Made by a program: the position numbers and the translations under genes. Below are positions 44,891 to 53,813 of a stretch of 64,000 bases of DNA, piece after piece (position 1 is the first letter of the stretch; every line of letters begins with the position of its first letter). A model generated the notes under the pieces. It made no database searches. It saw nothing but the letters and a program-made list of their open reading frames with translations, and was not told the DNA's origin. The DNA comes from Acinetobacter geminorum (GTDB taxonomy: Bacteria; Pseudomonadota; Gammaproteobacteria; Pseudomonadales; Moraxellaceae), in the NCBI RefSeq assembly GCF_013009345.1, contig NZ_JABELE010000009.1, positions 1 to 64,000 of the forward strand, given 5' to 3'.

Positions 44891-45946
44891 ATGAATGCCC
44901 TAAATACTTTACTGACTCAAACCAATACAAAAGAAACACCAGTTAGTTTACCTATCCAGTTAAAAGCGAAATACCCGCTTGCATACTCTTTCGCACGTCA
45001 AATTGCCGAACACCGCCAAATTATTCAAAATATTCTTAACGGCAACGATCATCGTCTAATGGTAATTACAGGGCCTTGTTCAATTCATGATCCAGTTGCA
45101 GTACTTGAGTACGCTGAAAAACTGCAAAAATTACAAGAAAAAGTTAAAGATCAGATTTTTATCGTGATGCGTACATACATTGAAAAACCACGTACGACAG
45201 TGGGTTGGAAGGGGTTCATGTATGATCCAAATTTAGATGGTTCATCAAATTTACAACTTGGTTTAGAAAAGTCTCGTGAACTCTACCTACAAATCATTGA
45301 AAAGGGTTTGCCAATTGCGAGTGAAATTTTAAGTCCTATGGCAACTGGCTATTTTGATGATTTATTGGCTTGGGGTGCAATTGGTGCTCGCACAAGCGAA
45401 TCTCAGATTCACCGTGAAATCTCAAGTCATATGCCATACAGTATTGGTTTCAAGAATGGTACTGATGGCTCAATTCAGATTGCATTAGATGCGATTCAGT
45501 CCGCGCAAAATGAACATCAATTTTTAGGAATGAATCAACAAGGCTTGCCTTCAGTGATTCAAAGTGCTGGGAATCCATTACCGCACTTGATCTTGCGTGG
45601 TGCAAATCATGGGCCAAATTACGATTTAGCTTCAATTCAGGCGATACGAGAAAAACACAAACAAAATCTACCTGCACTGGTGATTGATTGTAGTCATGGT
45701 AACAGTGGGAAAGATCCGTTGCGTCAGCCAGAAGTTTTACAGCAAATCGTTGCTGAACGTTTAAAAACACAAGTTCGAGGTGTCATGATTGAAAGTCATT
45801 TGGTTGATGGTAACCAAAAGATTTCTTGTGATATGACTTATGGCCAGTCAGTAACTGATGGTTGTTTAGGATGGGAAAAAACAGAGCAGCTTTTATTAAA
45901 TGTTTCTAAGCAATTAAAGACAAAAGAATTAGCTCATTCCGCTTAA
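44891..45946 (+). CDS. aroG: DAHP synthase (3-deoxy-7-phosphoheptulonate)
   Basis: First enzyme of the shikimate pathway: phosphoenolpyruvate plus erythrose 4-phosphate. 351 residues of the class I AroFGH family, with MVITGPCSIHDPVA, RTYIEKPRTTVGWKG, LPIASEILSP, GARTSESQ and LPALVIDCSHGNSG. Which of AroF, AroG or AroH it matches in feedback specificity cannot be read from the sequence. The AAGGA ribosome binding site lies eight bases from the ATG. Expression appears controlled by the two leader peptides upstream. A terminator follows at 45962. Confidence 0.93.
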   Translation: MNALNTLLTQTNTKETPVSLPIQLKAKYPLAYSFARQIAEHRQIIQNILNGNDHRLMVITGPCSIHDPVAVLEYAEKLQKLQEKVKDQIFIVMRTYIEKPRTTVGWKGFMYDPNLDGSSNLQLGLEKSRELYLQIIEKGLPIASEILSPMATGYFDDLLAWGAIGARTSESQIHREISSHMPYSIGFKNGTDGSIQIALDAIQSAQNEHQFLGMNQQGLPSVIQSAGNPLPHLILRGANHGPNYDLASIQAIREKHKQNLPALVIDCSHGNSGKDPLRQPEVLQQIVAERLKTQVRGVMIESHLVDGNQKISCDMTYGQSVTDGCLGWEKTEQLLLNVSKQLKTKELAHSA

Positions 45947-45961
45947 TTATTTTTAGATTTT

Positions 45962-45996
45962 AAAAAGGGATCTATAAATAGATCCCTTTATTTTTT
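45962..45996. terminator. Terminator between aroG and a hydrolase gene
   Basis: AAAGGGATCTA / TAGATCCCTTT with loop TAAA and TTTTTT after it, between two convergent genes. Confidence 0.85.
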
Positions 45997-46912
45997 AAGA
46001 AGCATGTTTGAGTTCGGATAGGAATGTATTGATTTCATGTCCAAACTTTTTAGGCTCGGTTAATAAAGGTGTATGGCCTGAACGTTCAAAATATATGGCT
46101 TTTGCATGCTCGACACTATGTGCAATCAGCGTCTGACCAGTTTCTGGATAAAGTGTAGAATTGCGACCAATAAAGAAGGTGGTAGGACATGCTAACTGCT
46201 GAATTGCTTCTCGATAATCTTCATTGTGATAAAGATAATTTTCAACATACCAAAACAAGTAATCCAATCGTTGAATAGGTAATAAATATTTTTGTAAAAA
46301 AGGCTGTTTTAAAGCTGTTTTAAAAACTAGCGGACTAAAAGGATTGCTACTTTGCAATTCAATAAAATCTACCCATAGACGGACTAGTTCTTGTCGATCT
46401 GGAAGTGAGAGCTCATAAAGATATTTTGCGTTTTTATGCTTTAACAATAATTGATAAATATCATTTAATAATTGTTTGAACTGGGTGTGAAGAGGGCCGA
46501 ATAAACCATATTCCCAAGTCGAATCTACTGATATTTTCGGTGTCTGATCAATATGTAAATAGGCTTTTAACTGTTGTGCCAGTTGCGCATGTTTCATACC
46601 ATGCATGGCGGTCGTTGCGCCCATTGAATAGCCCATCAAGATAAAGTTATTAAGTTTTAATTGATCTATTAAATGAGCAACATCTTGCCAATGGCTAGAA
46701 ATAGCATCTTGTTCGGGAATTGCACAATTCTTTGAACCACCGAAACCACGCCAGTCTGGAATAATAAATTCATATTCTTTGCGGTTTGCATAAATAAACG
46801 GTAGCCACTGCCAACTTTGCATGCCAAGGCCAGATAAAACCAAAACAGGCTCACCACGACCAACACGGCGTACAAATAAATTTTCCTGATCGGGCATGGT
46901 GTAATACGGCAT
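45995..46912 (-). CDS. Alpha/beta hydrolase of the padR operon
   Basis: 305 residues. It has the oxyanion segment VLVLSGLGMQSWQW, a DWRGFGGSKN loop and the nucleophile elbow LMGYSMGATTAMHG with Ser near residue 96. The acid is plausibly in FIGRNSTLYPETGQ, and the His in RSGHTPLL. Substrate unknown. It is cotranscribed with padR: only two bases separate them and its GGAG ribosome site lies in the last codons of padR. Confidence 0.88.
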   Translation of the reverse strand: MPYYTMPDQENLFVRRVGRGEPVLVLSGLGMQSWQWLPFIYANRKEYEFIIPDWRGFGGSKNCAIPEQDAISSHWQDVAHLIDQLKLNNFILMGYSMGATTAMHGMKHAQLAQQLKAYLHIDQTPKISVDSTWEYGLFGPLHTQFKQLLNDIYQLLLKHKNAKYLYELSLPDRQELVRLWVDFIELQSSNPFSPLVFKTALKQPFLQKYLLPIQRLDYLFWYVENYLYHNEDYREAIQQLACPTTFFIGRNSTLYPETGQTLIAHSVEHAKAIYFERSGHTPLLTEPKKFGHEINTFLSELKHAS

Positions 46913-46914
46913 GG

Positions 46915-47475
46915 CTATTCTCCAGATGGGTTATCTTGGGCAAAGCGTTTTAATTGAGGGATGACTTGTTCCAACCATTTGATCCATTCACTTTCCATCG
47001 TAATTCCAAGTTCTAAGATCATTTTATGGATGTATAACACACGGTCATTTAGATCATCACTGTCTTTAAAATCTTTATCATAAATACTTTGATAAAGTTT
47101 GAGCTTCTCGTGGTGTAAACCAAGATGCCTTAACAGTTCAGGTAATATCTGATTATTGCTCAATTGTGCTTCTGCACGCAATCTAACCATCAAATCATCA
47201 CGAAGCTGCGCAGGTTCACTTTGTTGCGTCATCCATGAAGCCAGTTCTATACGACCCAGTTGTTCGACCTGATAGGTTTTTTTACGACCATTATCCATTT
47301 CATTTTCTAAAGTGGAAACCCAGCCTTTTTTCAGCATGTTATTGAGTTCACGATAAATTTGCTGGTGAGTGGCATTCCAGAAAAAGCCCATTGATCGGTC
47401 AAAGCGGCGGGCGAGTTCAAACCCTGTACTTGGACGTTCAAGCAAGCTGGTCAATAAAACATGAGGAAGTGACAT
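46915..47475 (-). CDS. PadR-family transcriptional regulator
   Basis: 187 residues from the ATG at 47475: winged helix-turn-helix (MSLPHVLLTSLLERPSTGFE, then FWNATHQQIYRELNNMLKKG) and a C-terminal helical dimerisation domain, the PadR-s2/Vir type with a PF10400-like tail. PadR proteins repress adjacent genes until an effector (often a phenolic acid or lipid) is bound. The frame is open up to 47529, but that start would lie in the first operator palindrome. Likely repressor of itself and fadH. Confidence 0.88.
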   Translation of the reverse strand: MSLPHVLLTSLLERPSTGFELARRFDRSMGFFWNATHQQIYRELNNMLKKGWVSTLENEMDNGRKKTYQVEQLGRIELASWMTQQSEPAQLRDDLMVRLRAEAQLSNNQILPELLRHLGLHHEKLKLYQSIYDKDFKDSDDLNDRVLYIHKMILELGITMESEWIKWLEQVIPQLKRFAQDNPSGE

Positions 47476-47518
47476 GGCAATCCAGTTTGTAAGCAAAAGT
47501 AAAGTGTGACTCATGAGA

Positions 47519-47538
47519 TTATGCAACATGTTGCATAA
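47519..47538. promoter_or_regulatory. PadR operator 1
   Basis: TTATGCAACATGTTGCATAA is a perfect 20-bp palindrome, between the padR start and fadH. Its core ATGCAAC(N2)GTTGCAT matches the published form of many PadR sites (ATGT/ACAT-like dyads). Confidence 0.7.
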
Positions 47539-47560
47539 AAGTCAAAATTTGATTATAAAT

Positions 47561-47580
47561 TTATGCAACAAGTTGCATTA
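47561..47580. promoter_or_regulatory. PadR operator 2
   Basis: TTATGCAACAAGTTGCATTA repeats operator 1 with two changes. It begins exactly 42 bases after operator 1, four helical turns, and ends 31 bases before the fadH start. Two dyads on one face of DNA suggest cooperative binding. Confidence 0.7.
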
Positions 47581-47611
47581 GCAATGCTTATTGCTAGCCA
47601 TAGGAGAAAAT

Positions 47612-49636
47612 ATGTCAGCTTATCCACATTTATTAAAGCCACTTGATTTAGGCTTTACTACTTTAAAAAACCGTGTGCTTATGGGGTCTATGCACATTGG
47701 CTTAGAAGAAGCACCACAAGGATATGAGCGCATGGCTGCGTTTTATGCTGAGCGTGCAAAAGGTGATGTGGGGCTGATTGTAACTGGTGGTGTTTCTCCA
47801 AATGATGATGGTGTTGTCTTTAGCCACGGAACCAAACTAGATACAATTGAAGAAGCTGAAAAACATAAAGTAATTACCCAAGCTGTTCATGAAGCTGGGG
47901 GTAAAATTGCTATGCAGATTTTACATACGGGTCGTTATTCTTATCAGGCAAATAACGTTGCACCTTCAGCAATTCAAGCACCGATTAACCCGATTAAGCC
48001 TAAAGCTTTAAGCTCTGCGGAAGTACAACAAACCATTGATGACTTTGCCAACTGTGCCAAACTTGCTCAATATGCGGGCTATGATGGTGTAGAAATTATG
48101 GGCTCCGAAGGTTATTTAATTAATGAGTTTATTGCAGCTCGTACGAATCATCGTGATGATGAATGGGGCGGTAGTTACGAAAATCGTATACGCTTTCCAA
48201 TTGAAATTGTAAAGCGTACGCGTGAATTAGTGGGTGAAAACTTTATCATTATTTATCGTCTATCCATGCTTGATTTAGTTGAAGGCGGTTCAAGTTTTGA
48301 TGAAGTGATTCAGCTTGCAAAAGAAATTGAAAAAGCGGGTGCAACAATTATCAATACAGGTATTGGCTGGCATGAGGCACGTATTCCAACAATTGCGACC
48401 AAAGTTCCACGTGCTGCATTTACTTGGGTGACTGAAAAACTTAAAGGTGAAGTCTCTATTCCTTTAATTACTTCTAACCGAATTAATACGCCTGAAATGG
48501 CTGAGCATGTGTTGGCATCTGGTCATGCTGATATGGTGTCTATGGCACGACCAATGTTAGCTGATGCTGAGTTTGTCTTGAAGGCAAGTCAAGGCCGGAG
48601 TGATGAAATTAATACGTGTATTGGGTGCAACCAAGCTTGTTTAGATCATATTTTCTCAATGAAAATTGCAACTTGTTTAGTAAACCCGCGTGCATGTTAT
48701 GAAACTGAACTGATCTTTAAAGAAGCTCAGGTTAAAAAGAATATCGCTGTTATTGGCGCGGGTCCGGCAGGTTTAAGTTTTGCGGTATATGCAGCTGATC
48801 GCGGGCATCAAGTTAAAATTTTTGAAGCAAGTCATCAAATTGGTGGTCAGTTTAATATTGCAAAAACGGTGCCTGGAAAAGAAGAGTTCTACGAAACTTT
48901 ACGTTACTTTAGTCGTCAAATTGAATTGCGACCAAATATTGAACTTGTGTTAAATCATCAAGCAACTTATGAAGAATTAAGTCAAGCAAATTTTGATGAA
49001 ATTGTGGTTGCAACAGGTGTAACGCCTCGTCAATTACAGTTTGAGGGAATTGATCATCCTAAAGTACTGAGCTATTTACAGGTTTTAAAAGAGCGTGTGC
49101 CAGTAGGACAACGTGTTGCCATTATTGGAGCGGGTGGTATTGGTTTCGACACAGCTGAATATCTTACTCATGAAGGTGAAAGTGGCAGCTTAAATCCAGA
49201 AAAGTTTTATGAAGAATGGGGAATCGATACTCAATATGAACATGTAGGCGGTTTAAAACAGCCAAAAGTTGAGGCCTCTGAACGAGAAATCTATTTACTA
49301 CAACGTAAAACTGCTGCTGTAGGTGCTGGTTTAGGTAAAACAACAGGCTGGATTCATCGCACAGGACTAAAAAATCGTCAGGTCAAAATGTTTGCAGGTG
49401 TGCAATACAACAAGGTAGACGATCAAGGTTTACATATTACTGTGGATGGGAAACCAAGTGTACTTGAGGTTGATAATGTGGTGATTTGCGCAGGCCAAGA
49501 GTCATTTACCGCAATGTATGATCAATTAAAAACAGATGGAAAAAATGTTCATTTAATTGGTGGCGCTAAAGAGGCAGGTGAACTAGATGCAAAACGTGCA
49601 ATACGCCAAGGTGCTGAATTAGCAGCGACACTATAA
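47612..49636 (+). CDS. fadH: 2,4-dienoyl-CoA reductase (NADPH), FadH-like
   Basis: 674 residues, old yellow enzyme family with FMN barrel (about 1-330), a [4Fe-4S] motif CIGCNQACLDHIF with further Cys in TCLVNPRACYE (about 335-365), and an FAD/NADPH domain with VIGAGPAGLSFAVYA and AIIGAGGIGFD. It reduces conjugated dienoyl-CoA in beta-oxidation of unsaturated fatty acids. AGGAG precedes the ATG at 47612. Divergent from padR and first of a four-gene run with NTF2-like, SGNH and alpha/beta hydrolases; another OYE-type substrate is possible. Confidence 0.92.
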   Translation: MSAYPHLLKPLDLGFTTLKNRVLMGSMHIGLEEAPQGYERMAAFYAERAKGDVGLIVTGGVSPNDDGVVFSHGTKLDTIEEAEKHKVITQAVHEAGGKIAMQILHTGRYSYQANNVAPSAIQAPINPIKPKALSSAEVQQTIDDFANCAKLAQYAGYDGVEIMGSEGYLINEFIAARTNHRDDEWGGSYENRIRFPIEIVKRTRELVGENFIIIYRLSMLDLVEGGSSFDEVIQLAKEIEKAGATIINTGIGWHEARIPTIATKVPRAAFTWVTEKLKGEVSIPLITSNRINTPEMAEHVLASGHADMVSMARPMLADAEFVLKASQGRSDEINTCIGCNQACLDHIFSMKIATCLVNPRACYETELIFKEAQVKKNIAVIGAGPAGLSFAVYAADRGHQVKIFEASHQIGGQFNIAKTVPGKEEFYETLRYFSRQIELRPNIELVLNHQATYEELSQANFDEIVVATGVTPRQLQFEGIDHPKVLSYLQVLKERVPVGQRVAIIGAGGIGFDTAEYLTHEGESGSLNPEKFYEEWGIDTQYEHVGGLKQPKVEASEREIYLLQRKTAAVGAGLGKTTGWIHRTGLKNRQVKMFAGVQYNKVDDQGLHITVDGKPSVLEVDNVVICAGQESFTAMYDQLKTDGKNVHLIGGAKEAGELDAKRAIRQGAELAATL

Positions 49637-49642
49637 ATTTTT

Positions 49643-49672
49643 ATGGGCATTTTTTTAAAGAGAAATGCCCAT
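49643..49672 (+). terminator. Hairpin after fadH
   Basis: ATGGGCATTT / AAATGCCCAT ten perfect pairs with a ten-base loop, partial T tail. Probably a partial terminator within the run of genes. Confidence 0.55.
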
Positions 49673-49707
49673 TACTTCTTTGGTTAAATTATAGGATATA
49701 AAAAACA

Positions 49708-50115
49708 ATGACACTCGAAACAACAAAACAGTCTTTAGAAAAATGGCATGAAATGGTTCAGGCTGGTAACTTATCCGATCTAAATGATTTGTTGGCAGAT
49801 GAAGTAGTTTTTCGCTCACCAGTTGCTTACAAACCCTATGAAGGAAAGCAGGTCGTTTTCTTCATTCTTACCAACGTGATTCAGGTGTTCGAAGACTTTA
49901 CCTATCATCGTGAGTTCTACACAGAAGACGGTGAAAGTGTAGTGCTTGAGTTCAGTGCCAATGTCAGTGGTAAATCACTAAAAGGTATCGATATGATTCG
50001 TTTTAATGAACAAGGCAAAATTATTGATTTTGAAGTAATGATTCGTCCAATGAGTGGCTTAGCTGCATTGGCTGAACAAATGGGTATAAGAATTGCTAAG
50101 TTTCAACCTCAATAA
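49708..50115 (+). CDS. NTF2-like (SnoaL-type) protein
   Basis: 135 residues with the cone-shaped NTF2/SnoaL fold: helix LEKWHEMVQAGNLSDLNDLL, then EVVFRSPVAYKPYEGK and FEVMIRP strands. Such proteins bind small hydrophobic ligands or act as isomerases or hydrolases; no catalytic pair is clear. It starts 71 bases after fadH and fits the lipid module. Confidence 0.82.
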   Translation: MTLETTKQSLEKWHEMVQAGNLSDLNDLLADEVVFRSPVAYKPYEGKQVVFFILTNVIQVFEDFTYHREFYTEDGESVVLEFSANVSGKSLKGIDMIRFNEQGKIIDFEVMIRPMSGLAALAEQMGIRIAKFQPQ

Positions 50116-50153
50116 TTTTAGTAAATAGCCTAAGTAAGATAGAGATCAATAAA

Positions 50154-50870
50154 ATGTGGTTAAAGCTTTCAACTCTAGCATTGCTTCCAGTACTGTTTGT
50201 ACAGGGAACAAAGGTTCGTAAGAATACACCACGCTTGCTAGAAGCCAGTGGTGAGAGACAAGGCATCGTTGGTAAGGGAAGACCTCTATCATTACTTATT
50301 TTAGGAGATTCTGCCGCAGCAGGTGTTGGGGTAGAAACCCAAAAAGATGCTTTATCGGGTGCGATTATTTCTGAGTTGCAAGATCAATATTCGATACGCT
50401 GGAAACTGCATGCAAAAACAGGTGATACAACTAAGCAGGTTTTTCAAGCAGTACAGCATTTAGAGCAGCAAAATTACGATGTGGTGGTTACGTCGATTGG
50501 TGTTAATGATGTCACGAAACTAACCTCAGCAAGTTCATGGATAAAACAACAAAAACAATTATTTCAATACATACAGGCACGTTTTCAGCCTAAGCTCATT
50601 ATTGTTTCTGGTGTTCCGCCAATGCAGCATTTTCCAGTGTTACCAAATCCATTGGCTTGGTTGTTTGGAAAATATGCGGAACAAATGAATCAGACATTAG
50701 ATAAATGGTTACAATCACAAAACCAATTTAGATTCATTCAATATGATATTGAGCATTTTCAAGCGATGAATCTGCCTATGGCAAGTGATGGCTTTCATCC
50801 GAGTAAAGAAATTTATGCAATTGGGGGACAACAGGTTGCAGCCTTAGTGCGGCAATCATTTAACTCATAA
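50154..50870 (+). CDS. SGNH/GDSL hydrolase
   Basis: 238 residues. Block I LLILGDSAAAGVGVET contains the catalytic Ser; block III VVTSIGVNDVTKL the Asn; block V SDGFHPSKEIYAIGG the Asp and His of the triad. An N-terminal hydrophobic segment (LSTLALLPVLFVQGT) could be a signal or anchor. Probably an esterase or lipase acting near the membrane. Between the NTF2-like and an alpha/beta hydrolase gene. Confidence 0.9.
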   Translation: MWLKLSTLALLPVLFVQGTKVRKNTPRLLEASGERQGIVGKGRPLSLLILGDSAAAGVGVETQKDALSGAIISELQDQYSIRWKLHAKTGDTTKQVFQAVQHLEQQNYDVVVTSIGVNDVTKLTSASSWIKQQKQLFQYIQARFQPKLIIVSGVPPMQHFPVLPNPLAWLFGKYAEQMNQTLDKWLQSQNQFRFIQYDIEHFQAMNLPMASDGFHPSKEIYAIGGQQVAALVRQSFNS

Positions 50871-50889
50871 TCAGAGGTAGTGATTGAAA

Positions 50890-51984
50890 ATGGGCATATC
50901 TACTTTAAATAAAATTAAAGCTTTCGGTTCAGAATTGTTCGATTCGGTATTAGGTGCTGAACAGCCAAAAATCTATTATGACCCAAATGGGAAAATAAAA
51001 GATATTCTTGAGAAATTGCCCCAGCTCAAGCAAAAATATCGGCCCACACCGTGGTTGAGCAACAATCACGTTCATCTTTTGTATTTTGATATTATTAGAA
51101 AAAAAACCATTAAGCTTGAATATGATCGTATTGATCAGCTCACCATGAAAGATGGGGGCGTAACTGCGATCGCGTGGTATGGCTATGATCTTCCTCCAGA
51201 TACTCCAACAGTTGTCATTATGCATACCATTACAGGGACCCCTGAAAGTATGCGTGAACTTGTGAAAGATATACATCACTATACAGGATGGAGAATAGCT
51301 TTATGCTTACGCCGTGGGCATGCTGGCTTACCTATGCCTGTACCACAGATTTCTCTTTTTGGGTCAACAAGCGATCTTAAAGAGCAACTTGAGCATATTC
51401 AAAATTTGTTTCCTAAATCGGATTTATACGCTGTAGGTTCCTCTGCTGGAACAGGACTACTGGTTCGCTACTTAGGAGAGCAAGGTACTGACACGCCATT
51501 TAAAGCTGCTTTTGCAATGTGTCCAGGCTATAACACAGAGATTGGCTTTAAAAATGTTCATCCGTTTTATAGCAAAATGATGACCAAAAAGTTATTCAAG
51601 TATTTTATTCATCCTTATCAAAGTACTTGGAACCAGATTGCTTCTTTAGAAAAGGTTCTTGCAACGACAAGTCTGGAAGAATTTGAGAAAGAATATTTTG
51701 AAATGGCTGGCTTTGAGGATTATCAAAGTTATTGCCAAGCCATTAATCCAATTTATGTATTTGAGAATGTAAAAATACCATTAATGATTCTTAATGCTGA
51801 GGATGATCCAGTCTGTTCTATTAAAAATTTGGAGCCTTACAAAGAAACGATTCAGCAAATGAGTAACATTGCGGTAATCACCACAAAAAAAGGAAGTCAT
51901 TGTGGCTTCTACGAAGGCTGGAAAAGTACCTCGTGGGCGGCCAAATTAATATCAAATTATTTTTTGGTCGAACATAAGCAATAA
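50890..51984 (+). CDS. YheT/ABHD-like alpha/beta hydrolase
   Basis: 364 residues from ATG 50890. It has TVVIMHTITGTPESMRELVK, CLRRGHAGLPM, the nucleophile region YAVGSSAGTGLLVRYLG (Ser), Asp in ILNAEDDPVCS, and the His in KKGSHCGFYEG. This is the YheT/ABHD1-3 type, often membrane-associated and acting on lipid esters. Last gene of the plus-strand module; a bidirectional terminator follows. Confidence 0.88.
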   Translation: MGISTLNKIKAFGSELFDSVLGAEQPKIYYDPNGKIKDILEKLPQLKQKYRPTPWLSNNHVHLLYFDIIRKKTIKLEYDRIDQLTMKDGGVTAIAWYGYDLPPDTPTVVIMHTITGTPESMRELVKDIHHYTGWRIALCLRRGHAGLPMPVPQISLFGSTSDLKEQLEHIQNLFPKSDLYAVGSSAGTGLLVRYLGEQGTDTPFKAAFAMCPGYNTEIGFKNVHPFYSKMMTKKLFKYFIHPYQSTWNQIASLEKVLATTSLEEFEKEYFEMAGFEDYQSYCQAINPIYVFENVKIPLMILNAEDDPVCSIKNLEPYKETIQQMSNIAVITTKKGSHCGFYEGWKSTSWAAKLISNYFLVEHKQ

Positions 51985-52007
51985 CGGTAACTTTGCAATA
52001 TGTTAAA

Positions 52008-52034
52008 TAAAGCCCATTCAACAGATGGGCTTTA
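52008..52034. terminator. Bidirectional terminator
   Basis: TAAAGCCCAT / ATGGGCTTTA ten pairs with a seven-base loop, between convergent genes. Confidence 0.82.
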
Positions 52035-52047
52035 TAATTTCATTAGA

Positions 52048-52893
52048 TCAAGATAAAAGCAATTTGGGATCTTTTAGTCCAATTTTGATTTTTGTGCTAG
52101 CTACGAGGTCTTTTTCATCTGTTTGGTTGGGATGAAAGTCAAATCGATAATAATCAAAAAATTGAGGGATCAATGTTCTATATTGTTTATTCGCAAAACT
52201 AAAGAACTTACGCCATGATTTGAAATTTAAGAGTTGATGATCCTGTTTCATAAGAACGAATTGATAAATTGTTGAAAAACCAGTAATCAAAAATAGACTT
52301 AAAGTAAAGACTGTAATGCGAGGAAGGTATGCGCTTAAGCCACTACCATATAAATGTTGATAGAGATCAAAGGCCACAGCTTTATGTTCAGTTTCTTCAA
52401 TACTATGCCATAGCCATAAATTGCGAATAGTTGAGTCCGTCATCAATTCATTAACAGATTGCATCATACTAACCACAAGTACTGCGGTGTAGTGTTCTAG
52501 ACCTACTGTTACAAGCAAATTCCATTTCTTACTAAAAACTTTTTCAATAGCTTTTAAAACGATGCCAGTTACTTTTTCTAAAGATTGAGGATCTAAACCA
52601 TATTGCTGTGCACTTACATGAAAAGCATGATGTTCTTTAGAGTGCATTGCTTCTTGGCCAATAAAAGCACTGATTTCCCGATCTAAAATTTCATTCGACT
52701 TTGCTTTGGCGCGTAAAGCTCGAACAGAGCGAACAAAATATGATTCACCTTCAGGGAATAATGTTGATAAACCCGTAAAATAATGTGTAAAAGTAGGCTC
52801 GTTATTACACCAGTAGCGAGGTACGTTTTCAAAATTATAGTCCATATGACGGACTGGAAATGAGGCGGGGACACGATTTGATACTGTATTCAT
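52048..52893 (-). CDS. Di-iron-like metal-dependent hydrolase (PF10118)
   Basis: 281 residues from the ATG at 52893 (TTGGAG eight bases before). It is of the COG3687/PF10118 metal-dependent hydrolase family: all-helical, with FIGQEAMHSKEHHAFH and WHSIEETEHKAVAFD, whose E-x2-H and E-x2-x-H pairs look like a ferritin-like dinuclear site. Members are linked to fatty-acid or sterol metabolism. Convergent with the lipid module. Chemistry is not established. Confidence 0.85.
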   Translation of the reverse strand: MNTVSNRVPASFPVRHMDYNFENVPRYWCNNEPTFTHYFTGLSTLFPEGESYFVRSVRALRAKAKSNEILDREISAFIGQEAMHSKEHHAFHVSAQQYGLDPQSLEKVTGIVLKAIEKVFSKKWNLLVTVGLEHYTAVLVVSMMQSVNELMTDSTIRNLWLWHSIEETEHKAVAFDLYQHLYGSGLSAYLPRITVFTLSLFLITGFSTIYQFVLMKQDHQLLNFKSWRKFFSFANKQYRTLIPQFFDYYRFDFHPNQTDEKDLVASTKIKIGLKDPKLLLS

Positions 52894-53087
52894 TCTAGGC
52901 TCCAATCTTCTTTTAATTAAAGTTCCAAAAAGGAACTTGATCAAAAACTACATCGCCCTATATCTATCGTCAATGCTTTTTTTGGCAGAAAAAGTAGATT
53001 GTCCTTAATTGATAACTGGGCAAACTTTAAAGATAAATAGCAAGAAAAGTAAAACTTATTATTGTGTTGATAACTTAAATAATATTT

Positions 53088-53118
53088 AAAAAGCCCAAAC
53101 TGATGGTTCAATTTGGGC
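53088..53118 (-). terminator. Terminator of the proline-rich lipoprotein gene
   Basis: GCCCAAA / TTTGGGC with five T on the minus strand, 16 bases past the lipoprotein stop. Confidence 0.75.
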
Positions 53119-53134
53119 ATATTCGCATACGAAC

Positions 53135-53590
53135 TTAGTTTTTAAGCGCTGGAGTGGCAGCCGCAATTGCAGCAGCAACAGCATCATCTTCACTTTGAGC
53201 TGGTTCAGCTGGCTTAGATGGTTTTGGCTCTGCTTTTGGCTCAGGCTTAGGTTCAGGTTTTGGCTTTGGTTCTGCTTTAGGTTGCTCAGAAACATTTGTT
53301 TGTGAATTTTGCTCAGCTTGGGTAGGGCGAGTTTCACGGCGAATTTCAGTTGTCGTATTTGCTGTTTCTTCGTGATGCACCTCAACTTGCGTTGGTTCCT
53401 GAGTTTGAGCTTCTTCAGTTTGAACACTTTCTAGAGACTCAAATTTTGCAGGTTCAGCAGGTGCAGGTTCTGAAACAGCAGTTTCAACCTTTTCTTGCTC
53501 TTCTTCTTTAGGTGTTTCTTTTTTGACACATGCGGTTAACAATAGTCCAGCAGCAATTGCAGCACAGATTAAAAGTTTTTTATTTGCCAT
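53135..53590 (-). CDS. Low-complexity Pro/Glu/Lys-rich lipoprotein
   Basis: 151 residues with lipobox LLTAC (Cys21), then almost wholly low complexity: repeated Pro-Lys/Glu-Ala units such as AEPKPKPEPKPEPKAEPKPS. This looks like an extended tether across the periplasm or on the cell surface, like TonB-type spacers, without a fold of its own. The ATG at 53590 is likelier than 53605. No function can be assigned. Confidence 0.8.
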   Translation of the reverse strand: MANKKLLICAAIAAGLLLTACVKKETPKEEEQEKVETAVSEPAPAEPAKFESLESVQTEEAQTQEPTQVEVHHEETANTTTEIRRETRPTQAEQNSQTNVSEQPKAEPKPKPEPKPEPKAEPKPSKPAEPAQSEDDAVAAAIAAATPALKN

Positions 53591-53813
53591 TGTCCTAAAC
53601 AACATTTAATTGAGGAACTGGCATTATAACAGCAAAAGAGAATGAAAAAATCATGTGAGATTGACCTAAATTTTTATTAAAAATGCTGATAGAATAGCCA
53701 GTTGTTTAATGATCTTTGAATTGATGCGGTTTGACTTTGCTTTATAGGGGCAGAGTACAGTAAAATTGCCAAACATTGTAGGCCGATTTCGGCTTGATTG
53801 TACGAGAAACTTA

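Noticed and set aside
53086..53427. A 113-codon minus-strand frame of Lys/Leu/Gln/Ser repeats
   Set aside because: It is a frame-shifted shadow of the low-complexity lipoprotein at 53135-53590.
53766..53813. Short hairpin GCCGA-TTT-CGGC upstream of pyrG as a regulatory leader
   Set aside because: Only four or five pairs, no T tract and no pyrimidine-tract mechanism is visible; it could be chance.
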